From: Pyrenula massariospora
Lineage: Eukaryota > Ascomycota > Eurotiomycetes > Pyrenulales > Pyrenulaceae
Direction of reading: 5' to 3'
DNA: 64,000 nt
NCBI GenBank assembly: GCA_021030905.1
Contig: JAGFMI010000008.1
Location: 1,364,001 to 1,428,000 of the forward strand
Shown here: in pieces, positions 11,805 through 21,700 of the stretch
Layout of the letters: the number at the start of each line of letters is the position of its first letter
How positions within the stretch are numbered: the first letter of the stretch is position 1
Made by a program: the position numbers and the translations under genes
The notes under the pieces: model-generated
Told to the model about the DNA's origin: nothing
What the model saw: the letters and a program-made list of their open reading frames with translations, nothing else
Databases searched by the model: none

Positions 11805-13163
11805 CTACGCGCTGTCACCGTCAATGACCTTCTCCACCATCTCCTGGCTCATCCCCATGTAGTTGCTGGGATCACACAAGTTTTCCAACTCTTTTCTGCT
11901 CAAATGTTTGCTTACCTCGTCGTGAGCGGCCAGTAATTCAATCAGCGGCCGATCTTGCTTGGTCGCCTCCCTACACAGGTCATACACGACATCGTGTGCA
12001 TATTGCCTTCCTAGGGACTTCCCCAGACCCATCATAACTGCTTCACTCACAATGGCCCCTTTACTTATATCTAGATTCTTTTTCATAATGCCCTCATTGA
12101 CTTCCAAGCCTGCCAACAACCCCGCTGTATGCTTCACTGTCGCATGAGTCAGTGTACAGATCTGCGGCAAGACAATCCACTCGATCTCCCACTGCCCCGT
12201 GCTACGCTCGTGATCTTCGACCATGGCATCGAATAGCGCTGCGCTCAATTGCCGTACTGTAGAAGCCATTGCAGTGATGTATGCACTTCCAATCGGATTC
12301 CTTTTTTGTGGCATCGTGCTTGAGCTCCCCCGATGTGGCGCATATGGCTCACTTGCTTCCCCAACTTCGGTCTGCATCATGAGCTTGAGATCGAAGGCGA
12401 ATTTGGAGCAGGTACCTGTCAGCAGTGCAAACCACGCCCCTACTTCGGCAATGCGGTCGCGCTCTGTATGCCATGCAATCTCGGGAGTACCCAGATTCAA
12501 CTCTCGAGCAAGCTCAGCTTGACATTTGAGACCCAATTTATCGGATATGGTAGCCAATGTCCCCGCTGCTCCGCCAAATTCGACCACCAATAGTCGAGGT
12601 CGCAGCTCGGCTAGACGCTGTTTGTGTCGTTGGAAAGTTGCAAGCAGGCGCGCGATCTTGAATCCGAAGGATATTGGAACGGCTTGTTGAAGGTTGGATC
12701 GAGCGGCCATCGGGGTGGCTTTGTGTTTCACAGCTAATTCCCTCAGGCAGTCAATAATGTTATCTAGTTGCTGTTCAATCAACTCGAGCGTATCTCGTAG
12801 CTGTAGTATGTTCGTGGTGTCCGTAACATCCTGGGTAGTGGCACCCCAGTGTGCCCACTCGCCCAGACCGGCTTTCACACCGTTAACTTTGCGCACCAGT
12901 TGTTGAACCACGGGGAGAACCGGGTATCCAATTGTTTCAGTCTTCTGCCGTAGCTCGTTCCAGTCGATTATATCAATTCCAGAATATTTCACTATTTGAT
13001 CTGCTGCTTCTGATGGGATTATGCCGAGGCGGGCTTGGGCAATAGCTAAGCTCGCCTCCCACTTTAGAAAATATTGAGTGCGAGTCTTGTCATCCCAAAT
13101 TGCCGCGCTTTCAGGAGTAGAGAGAATGTTGCCAAAGATGATTGAGTCCGACACAGACGTCAT
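11805..13163 (-). CDS. Fumarase/aspartase-superfamily lyase (PcaB / adenylosuccinate-lyase-like)
   Basis: One exon, 452 residues, ATG at 13163. The superfamily signature GSSSTMPQKRNP is at 279-290 and the substrate-binding block HWGATTQDVTDT at 105-116. Overall pattern and length are closest to bacterial-type 3-carboxy-cis,cis-muconate cycloisomerase (PcaB) and its adenylosuccinate-lyase-like relatives. Fungal protocatechuate degradation normally uses an unrelated beta-propeller cycloisomerase, so the role here may differ; the true purine enzyme Ade13 is a different, longer protein. No intron is present. It does not sit beside other aromatic-degradation genes. A catalytic Ser in the mobile loop (280-282) is present. 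Confidence 0.85.
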   Translation of the reverse strand: MTSVSDSIIFGNILSTPESAAIWDDKTRTQYFLKWEASLAIAQARLGIIPSEAADQIVKYSGIDIIDWNELRQKTETIGYPVLPVVQQLVRKVNGVKAGLGEWAHWGATTQDVTDTTNILQLRDTLELIEQQLDNIIDCLRELAVKHKATPMAARSNLQQAVPISFGFKIARLLATFQRHKQRLAELRPRLLVVEFGGAAGTLATISDKLGLKCQAELARELNLGTPEIAWHTERDRIAEVGAWFALLTGTCSKFAFDLKLMMQTEVGEASEPYAPHRGSSSTMPQKRNPIGSAYITAMASTVRQLSAALFDAMVEDHERSTGQWEIEWIVLPQICTLTHATVKHTAGLLAGLEVNEGIMKKNLDISKGAIVSEAVMMGLGKSLGRQYAHDVVYDLCREATKQDRPLIELLAAHDEVSKHLSRKELENLCDPSNYMGMSQEMVEKVIDGDSA

Positions 13164-13731
13164 TATGTCAGAGGATTAAGGTGACAGTCGTCGAAAGTTG
13201 AATCTCCACGAGCTGGACAAGGATGAGGTGATGGCTGGCAGTTCCTACCAAACATATGACTGTTGGGACGGCAGGGAGATAAAACCGAAGTTTGCGCTCT
13301 ACAACATATTTAGATAATTATTCGTGGTCAAGTGATGACCTTAAATATCTGCACAACATCTAAGTGTGCTCACGGCCAAAGGATACTGAGTTTTGGATGG
13401 AATTTGTTAGAAGCAGATTAGTTCCGCCGACTTGCTCTGTGTCAAGTAAGGTGAACTGTCGATCTGGGACACGTTACTCAGAGTAATCTCGAATGTCGAA
13501 GGATGTAAGAGCATCAAAATTCGAGGATTTTGAAACATAGTAGGACGTGAAGTTCACCGGTAAAGCTCGGCCTATGTTAGAGGCGTTTTGGAATAGTCGA
13601 AAGATTTGCTTGGTTCAGTAGTTAGTCTACTCTATTCAATCAGGGCTCGTACATCAAGGATCCATCCTCATCAAAGCTTGAGCATGCTCAATATATACAT
13701 TTGAAAGCCTTTTAAAAATGCAATACGTCTA
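13164..13731. other. Intergenic, lyase promoter side
   Basis: 568 bp, slightly AT rich, between the lyase start and the apyrase stop. No gene or repeat was recognised. Confidence 0.4.
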
Positions 13732-15908
13732 TTAATCTTTATATCCGCCTTTGTCCCTTGTAGGGCTACCCGTCCGACTTTTCCGGCCACCAAATAAACC
13801 TCCACCGTTTGAAGCCGCTAAATTGACGTCACTTGCACTTGAGCTTACCGTAAACGGGCCCTTCTTTGCGTTAAAGCGTCTTGAAGACGAGGTGGGGGAG
13901 TTGGTGCTATCCTCGCTATCAAAGGCGTCCAATTCAAACTGTTCAGCGCTTGGTAATTGTCCGTCTTCCATGACACGATGATAAGATGCTGGCGTTCGCG
14001 ACAGGAAGGGGACCTTTGGTCCACCAGAGTGACGTCTCTTGCCAGATGCTAGAAACGGGATCCTGTTGTAGAGCCTTGATCGCCGCTCCCGTCCAAGTAA
14101 AAAGAAAAAGATGATGCTGATCATGAAGAGGAATAGGACTAGACCCGGTATCCGCCGTGGAGAGTCGGAGTCGAACAAAGAACCCTTGATTTGATCCGTC
14201 AATGAATCTGGCTCAGGCCTAGGCTCCGGTTCAGGGAAGTAGTTTTCAGAAGAATTGGACGGAGTATTTGACGTTTTCGAGCCCCCCGGATATTGGAAGT
14301 CTTCTGGAATACCGTTGTCGTTAGAGCCAAAGCCAACGGGTAGACTCTCCAAAGAGATTGGTGACACTTGAGAAGCAGCGTAAAGAACCATTTTTCCAAG
14401 GGTCCAGCTGACCTCTGTATGGTCGATTTTGTTCACAGCCTGAAAAGGCGCCAAGTAGCCTTTCTGCTTGCTGCTCTCAAGAACCTCTTTGGTACCATTG
14501 TGGCCAGATCCCTCTGTATCCTCGAGTCCAACACGAGGAATGCCGATTCCATTGTGGAGGACGTTGATTAGCCAGGAAGCTTTGAAACACACTTCTTCTG
14601 CTGTAGCTTCATCGACCTTTTTGCCATACTTGTGAGCAGCAACAGCTTCTTGAATCATCGTCCAGTCCTGGCTACAGAAAGTACTGACCCGATCTTGGTA
14701 TGTGTTGAAATCATAGGCCTTATCTTTGTATCCCATTTCGAATATCTCATGGGTTGTATGCCAATATTCACTGACGCCGACAAAATGGTTGACATCGAAA
14801 TCAATAGCGGGAACATGGACTCCGTTCATGAGACACGGCTCATCTTTACAAGGCGTATCTTGTGCGAGCAGAGGAAACGTTTGCCGTAGACACTCGTCAA
14901 ATTTGCCGGTCCCAAGTAAAAATGGTGTGCCTGGCTTCGGCTTTTCAACTATTGGTTCTCCTTCAACACTGAGCCGTAGTTCACTCGGAAGACAAGGGTC
15001 GGGTAGCTCGTCTGCAGACGGATGCATCTGCTTAAGAGCTCTGATGTATCGATTTCGCGCCTCGTGAACCCCAAATTCAAGCCATGTTGTGACGAACACT
15101 CGATATTCACTTGATTGGCCGTCAATCGTTCGCAGACGGAGAAGCTTGAGATCATTTGCATGTCTGGTTGCTTCAGTCGCGTTCGGCGCGAAGGCGATTT
15201 GTGCTGAAGCACCTCCCATATCCAAGAATCCGTAAGTGTGATGACCTTTGCCATGGTCATGTTCGTCCGGATGGTTAAATCCTCCAAGGAGGTAGTTCGC
15301 GGCTATCCAGCCGTAGAGACCCTCAGTCTCACCAGGGATAACCTGAATGTGGAGATCGCAATCTGGCAATAGGAATCTGGTCGTTGCTTGGGTATAGGAG
15401 CATATCTGTTTTAGAAGTTCTTCTCGTTGAGACTTTGGTAGCAAGCGCACACCGGCAGTCGCGAGCAAAAAGACTGGAGTTGATTCCACCTCATCTTTCG
15501 GAATAATGTCGAGCGCGCGTTCAAGTAGGGACTTGAGATGTTCGGGGCCAACTAGGTAGGGACTTTCCCCAAAAGACGACACACCTGTACAGATTGCATT
15601 AGCTAGACATGACAAGGCAACTGGTCTTGCGACTCACCAGGTTTCGTTTTGACTGTCCATTCGTCTTTCGTGATGAGTTCCGGAAGCGACTTTAGCTGTT
15701 TTGCACTCGCCTCCTTTTTTGCCTTTGACTCTTTCAGCCATGAATATACATGCAACCGAGTTCCCTAAGCTTTTAGCCTCTGGATTAAATCTAAAATGAA
15801 TCTAGCTTTCTCACGGATGAGCCAGCATCTAGAATGACCCCGTAGTTATCTGAATGACAAGATTAGCGAGTTGAGGGAAGAAGGATCATCGGACGGACAT
15901 TTTCCCAT
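13732..15908 (-). CDS. YND1: Golgi apyrase, GDA1/CD39 nucleoside phosphatase (Ynd1 type)
   Basis: Four exons: 15899-15908 (only 10 nt, with the ATG), 15815-15849 (35 nt), 15638-15764 and 13732-15584; introns of 49, 50 and 53 nt; 674 residues. The join gives an N-terminus MGKYNYGVILDAGSSGTR with apyrase conserved region 1 (DAGSSGT). ATAGVRLLP is region 2 and LDMGGASAQIAF is region 4. One membrane helix near residue 540 is followed by a basic, then Ser-rich tail. Fungal Ynd1 hydrolyses nucleoside di- and triphosphates in the Golgi lumen to drive sugar-nucleotide exchange for glycosylation. The tail is presumed cytosolic. Automatic models could easily miss the two tiny 5' exons. Confidence 0.92.
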
Positions 15909-16317
15909 CAGAACCGTGAGAAATCACGACTTCATGGCCCTAAGACATGTGGGACCAATAAAATTTGACAGGGCGCGCGTTGGAGAGCAGGTCAGCTTCA
16001 AAGGGATTGAGAGAAAGTGAGTGTGGGCAAAATTCAGCGGTAGAGCGAGCGATAGCGAATTGGTCAGAGTCAATAAAGACAACAGAAGCTGATGCAGAGG
16101 CAGAGGCAGAGGCAGAGGGGGCGATGCTGGAAAAAGGTTTGTCCGTGCGGGGACGCCGGACGTCTTCCAATTCACATGCTGGCACGGCTGGAAGCAATTC
16201 TCAGGGGTATTATGGTATTATTCTTGTCTATCTCTGTGCTTCGATATTGATTATCAAAGGACAATCGTTCCGCAATGCCCGAGTGCAAATGCCCGTGAAT
16301 CGATGTCGCGCACTATC
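15909..16317. other. Intergenic with short GCAGAG hexamer repeat
   Basis: 409 bp between the apyrase start and the ammonium transporter stop. Around 16092-16118 the hexamer GCAGAG is repeated about four times. Frames crossing it are low-complexity Glu/Ala and not credible. Confidence 0.5.
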
Positions 16318-18057
16318 TTACACCTTCGCCTCTCCTTTTACTATCTCACTAGGCGGCGTTTCTCCCCCGGATGGGACCCCAGATTCTGTGGCAGGGGCAT
16401 GCATACTGTGGACAATACTCCAGTCGCCAATCTGCTCATCAATGAACTGATCCAAATCCAACCCGGCAATCTCAGCCTCATCCGAAACTCTCAGATGTAG
16501 ACCAGGAATATATTTCAGGACCATTAGAAGCGCGCAGGACACCACGAAAGAGTACCCGGATATGGCCCCGATCTCAGCAAATTGTCGGCCAACTTGTGCG
16601 CCCGAACCATCAATGCCACCAGGAGTCAGAGTTACGCCATCAAGAGAGGATACACTCGCAGTGGCAAAGATCCCCGTCAAAAAGGAGCCCATCATGCCGC
16701 CCTACGGCTTGTGAATGTCTGAGATGGTGCGACCAGGGGGAATACTTACAATGGCATGGAGTTTGAACACTTCAAGTCCATCATCAATTCTTATCAAGTC
16801 ATTGATCTTGGCGCAAAGCGCACAGACGATGGCCGTTAAAAATCCGATAGCAGCTGCACACCATACGGAGACATATCCGGCAGCAGGCGTGATGCCAACA
16901 AGTCCTGCAATTACGCCTTCTGTAGCAGTGTAAGCATTGGCTTTCCTTTGCATTCTATTGTGAGGGTGTTGCTATCTTTTGCAGTTGAGAAGCAATCCAC
17001 AAGATGAAATATCTCAAAGGTGGAACCCGAGGACTTGACGTACCGCATGCGCCGAGGAGAGAAAACTTTTGTCCATGACGAAGATAATCTACCAGAACCC
17101 AGCCAATTGCACCTGTCGAAGCAGCAGTATTTGTATTGAACGCTGCCATCATGGCCCGAATTGTTCCGTTGAGCGCGCTGCCACCTGACAAAATCATTAA
17201 TCTTAATAAATCGCATAATTGTTTCTTAACATACCATTGAACCCAAACCAGCCGAACCAGATAAAAGATGTGCCTAAGAAGACCAAGGAAACGTTGTGCG
17301 CCTTTCCGTGATGCTTATCCCCGTGAGGTTTTCTTTTCCCTAATACAAAAGCATAGGCGAGGGCGCTCCAGCCAGAAGAGATATGGACCGGACCGCCACC
17401 CGCAAAATCGAGGGAGGGCAACTTGTAAAGCCAGCCGTTCGGATTCCAAGTCCAGCAAGCGATTGGACAGTACACGATAGTGGCCCAAAGGAAGCCAAAC
17501 ACTAGGGAGGGAACAATGCGCCCACGTTCGAATGATCCGCCAACAACGATCATCACGGTACATGCGCAGAAGAGTAGCTGGTAGAGGCAGAACACGATAT
17601 CAGGAATGTAAGGACTGCCAACTGAAGGCGCCGCGGTTACGTCCCGCATCCCAAAATTTGCCAGATCACCAATGAAAGGGCCAGCCGTGCGAGAATAGGC
17701 TAAGGAGAACCCCCAGAACATCCATTGAAATGTGGTTACTGCTGCCACGAGCACAGATTGTAGGAGCATCGCCAGAGCGCTCTTCCTTCGAGAAAGGCCG
17801 CCATAGAAGAGCCCAAGACCAGGGATAATCAGCCAAACAATGAAGCCACAGAATATCTCCGCGTTTGTTAGCGATTAGAGCTAAAACGTTGCAGGTATCC
17901 GCACCAGGTAAGTGTAGTGGAACTCGAAGCCTTGATATTGCGTATTCACGTTCACTTCCTCTGGGTTGCCTCCCGCCGGCTGTGCAGGGTCAAAAGCTGG
18001 CTGCAAAGGGTGAGTACGGTAGACCGTATGTTCGCGCGGATCACGAACCGTGTTCAT
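16318..18057 (-). CDS. Ammonium transporter (Amt/Mep family)
   Basis: Five exons: 17905-18057, 17235-17856, 17044-17184, 16750-16919 and 16318-16701; 489 residues. The joins restore family motifs in order: GFIVWLIIPGLGLFYGG, TTFQWMFWGFSLAYS, DFAGGGPVHISSGWSALAYA, FIWFGWFGFNGGSALN, GACEGVIAGLVGITPAAGYV and KLHAIGGMMGSFLTGIFA. The first intron (48 nt, donor GTGCGG) is the least certain; it removes an in-frame stop. Proteins of this family move ammonium across the plasma membrane through a trimer of eleven-helix pores with paired His residues. The C-terminal cytosolic tail is complete. A cluster of HGATAR sites lies upstream, which fits nitrogen control. Confidence 0.92.
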
Positions 18058-18328
18058 TTCGATGGTTAATTTAAAATTCAAAGTGAAGTGGTTGGAAGAT
18101 GTCACAGGACCTGATATGCCAACACTCTCACAATACAGCCAGGCGATGGGGGCAGAATGAGAACTTAGTTGGTCCTTTAGGGAAAGGCCGGCAAGAATGG
18201 ATGAACCTCTCCAGTACGGGGGCGTAAAGGTCTCCTGACGGGAACGGCGGAGCGGTAAGACAAGAGTGCAAGGAAGGCGCTTTCACTTCGAGTGATATTT
18301 GTGAGAATAGCACAGCAAGGATCTCTGC

Positions 18329-18608
18329 CGATAGATAAAGGCGAGGAGAGGATGTGCCCAGCCCGTGCTCCCAGGTCTAAAATTATTTTCTGGCTTTCAA
18401 CCAAATTTGCTTCTGCGGCAAGCTATCACAGTCCGTGAAAGATAGCCATGGCCCGATCCTTGGCGGAAGGTGTGTATCATCTTGGCACGAGCAGCGGGCG
18501 AGTCACTGTTGCCCAATTTTCTCCACGGCGCGACTATCGAGGCGGGATCTCCTTAGAGCAGGAGGAGGCAAATGATGTTTGATAAGCCAGTGTAACAGAG
18601 ATCGATAA
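18329..18608. promoter_or_regulatory. Cluster of GATA-factor sites upstream of ammonium transporter
   Basis: Seven HGATAR matches in 280 bp: CGATAG 18329, AGATAA 18333 (overlapping), TGATAG on minus 18423, AGATAG 18440, CGATAG on minus 18534, TGATAA 18580 and CGATAA 18603. They lie 270-550 bp before the transporter ATG. AreA/Gln3-type factors use such clusters to induce ammonium transporters under nitrogen limitation. Function here is inferred. Confidence 0.5.
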
Positions 18609-18798
18609 GACGATCATTGGACCGGACGCGATGCCCCAACTCGGTAAGGAATGGCGTCAATCTAGATCCCCCCCCCTTCTCCGCCGACGTTTTCCCGGAC
18701 TTCAACTCTTCGAAATTGCTCCTTGGCGTGTAGACGACAGTCTTGTATGAGCCTCATCCGGGACGCGACGATCGAAGCTCATTGCCAAAGCTCAGTTA

Positions 18799-21700
18799 CT
18801 AGGAGTCTACCTTCTGACTTTGCTCACCATCCTCATGACCGTCACGTCGACCTTGGGACATGTCGCGTCGGGGACTGGCATCACAGGTAACTCCAACGCT
18901 TCTGTCTCTCCGCGTACTATCACTTGGACTAAGCTGCATATCGGGAATCGCACTCTCTCCTACCAGCTGTGGCTCGTTGCTGGCAGGTTTGAGGAGACTT
19001 GAAGATGGCGCCTTAGGTCGTGCCTCTCGATAGAAGCTTTCAAGTTGCTGCGCGTCTGAACAGAATGTCTCTAGCTGTGTCTTAATTTGTTCGGGCGTTA
19101 TGTAAGTCTTCAAGCCCGACGTCGCTAACGCATGTGGACCTAAGACGTCGGAGGTGGCGTGAACAGCAGGCGATAGGTGCGGTGATTGGTATGGTACTTG
19201 CGAGGCAAGGCCTGAAGCTGGCCTACTGCTTGCATTATGGGCTGATCCACCTATTGCGGCTGCTGTCCCTTGAGGAGGTCGCCGATCATGAGCCGCGTGG
19301 GTATAATTTGCTTCAAACTTGTTTGCTTCTCTACTGCGGGCATCGAACAAACGATTGGCCAGTAACAGAAACTCGCCAGCACCTGTGATCTGAGCGAGCA
19401 GCACACCTGACTTGTGAATGTACTGTGAATATTGGTATTCCAATTTGCCCCAGGAGTATGTCACATCGACGTCTGGAGGAAAATCTCCGGCAGCTTCACG
19501 ATCGAGGACAAAGTTGAACCGCTTGAGGATCGCTTTGTGGTAATAATACTTCTCTGGTGCTGATTTCTGCGCAGTTGACTCTGTTGGGAAGTAATTTGAT
19601 GGTGTTCTGTTCTCGATTGGCGGTTGAACTTTTAGCTTAACTGTCGACGGAGTTCGGAACGGTCCATAAGTACCGATGGAGCTAGCTTCGCTGATAGGCA
19701 CCTCCACAAGCTTCAATCCGTATCTCTCTACTGTTGTGGTCCATGAGACAAGGGCATCTTCTACTAATTTCGACGTGACGTTGATCCAAGCAAGTTCGAA
19801 ATGGTAGCAATCTTCGGGGTTGTGAAGTCGGTCGTAGTGTAAGTCAACAACTTCAGGTCTGTCCGAACGCTTCCTGGTATCGACATTAAGGCGTATCATT
19901 TTTGACAACGACACAGACATACGGCTGCTTGAGTTGCCTTTGATAGGGGTAGCCATATTGTCCTCGAGCTCGTTCTTTTCCAAGTCAGAGTCAGACCGTG
20001 GATGATATCTGAACGGAGATGTCTTTGAAGCAGTCTCTCCTATCGGCGTTTGTGGCGCAGATTTATCGGCTCGTCGCCCTGGAAGCCATGAATTTCTCGA
20101 CTCTGGTCGAGGCTGTCGATATTCCTGACAAAATTGATAGTAGAACGTACCATCACGGAAATTGTGTCTTCTGTCAACATGCTGGAAAACCCGCTGGGCC
20201 ATAAGCTCATTACCAAGCTCGACGGCCTCATCCCTGGTTTCGATATTTCTGAAATTTTCGAGTAACCATGTGGTCATGGACTCCCCGATGAAACTATTTT
20301 GGTGATTTCTTACGTGCCAACGGCGGGTCTTAATTTCAACGCCTTTCTCTTCTTGCATTGTCTGCGCGAGATTTGCGAGATTGAGAGACGTTGTTGAGAA
20401 TAGTTCAGATTCAGGCAAAAGCTGGGTAGGAGTACTTATGTCTTTAGCTAGGCGCACCCGCTCAACTTCGTTTGCTATGATCTCAGAGGCAATGGCTGTC
20501 TGTATTTCGATGTCAAGAGGATTTTCATCAGTCTTCTTGCGACTAGTCCTCCGGGCGAGACGTCGATCCTCTGGTGGAATGTGCCTATGTCGCTGCCACA
20601 TCTGAGCCAATTGTCGGATGCCCTGCAGGCGAATCTCTTCTTCGTTGTCTTGACTCATGGTAGGTCCTGGTCGGCGTGCATTCGGAGGTGGTTCTACAGG
20701 AATGAGAACAAAGCGGGCGCGCCAGAATCGCAATCTGTCCGCCAATGTTTCAGGTTGGTCATTATGGCCGGCAAGGAATCGATCCGCTGAATTCCACGGA
20801 TACTCCTGCACAGTGCCTGCTATAGTCAATGCTCGACTCAGGTAGTGTTCAGACAAGATTGTCTTGATCCTTGGAGAATAGGAAAAGCTACGATGCTCTA
20901 TGCGATCAGAAGCAAGATTCTTTTTCACAAATTTCGTAACATGAATCTCCGTCACTTCAGAACAGGCGAGACGCTGGACAGTGTTTCCCATTACCATAAA
21001 AATCGTTGTCCCGTCTTTAGCGATTGAGCCCGTGTCGTATATCGACTGCAGATTGGAAGACCAGTATTCATCAAGATGCTCACTACTAGGAACCATAACA
21101 AGCTGGTATCCGTGCGAAAGTCTTAGAGCAATCATCTCGCGTAGCAAGCTCTCCCGCGTTGTCGGAACCTCGAAAGACTGCTCGGCATCATAATGTGAAA
21201 TCGAATAGAAACTTCGAATGTAGTCATTCTGGAGCTGTTCCTGACAGGGAAGATCTATCGTGGTGAGAGGAACGGCTGCGGGAGTACAGAGTGATCTCCA
21301 TTTCACAGCAGAGGTTCGGGGAGCTTTTGGGAAAACATGCTGCCAACGCCCAAACAATGACGCTCGGCTGGAATCAAGCTTCGTAGGATTTGAAGGATTC
21401 ACGTTCGTAATCCAAGGCAAAGTATCGACCCTGTGTGATGAAGGTTCGGAAGTCTTTGAATGTCGAGAATCCGTAGAAAGACTCGACCGTGATATACGGT
21501 CCATCTGCGCCTCATCGTTCCTTTTCTTCCAGTCTCTGCCCCTGCCAGCTCGGATCTGTGTCACTGTTGTCGACACTGAATTTTCAGTCCCTGACGTGTC
21601 ATATGAATCCGGATCATTCGATTTAATGCCAGGTTTTCTGATCGATATAGGTCGTGAAGGAGAAACTGTACTTTGACTCGCCGTATTGAAATGATCACTG

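Noticed and set aside
16092-16118. Glu/Ala repeat peptide in a plus-strand frame between apyrase and transporter
   Set aside because: It is a translation of a short hexamer repeat in an intergenic region.
18668-18676. Run of nine C residues
   Set aside because: A single homopolymer run is not evidence of function.
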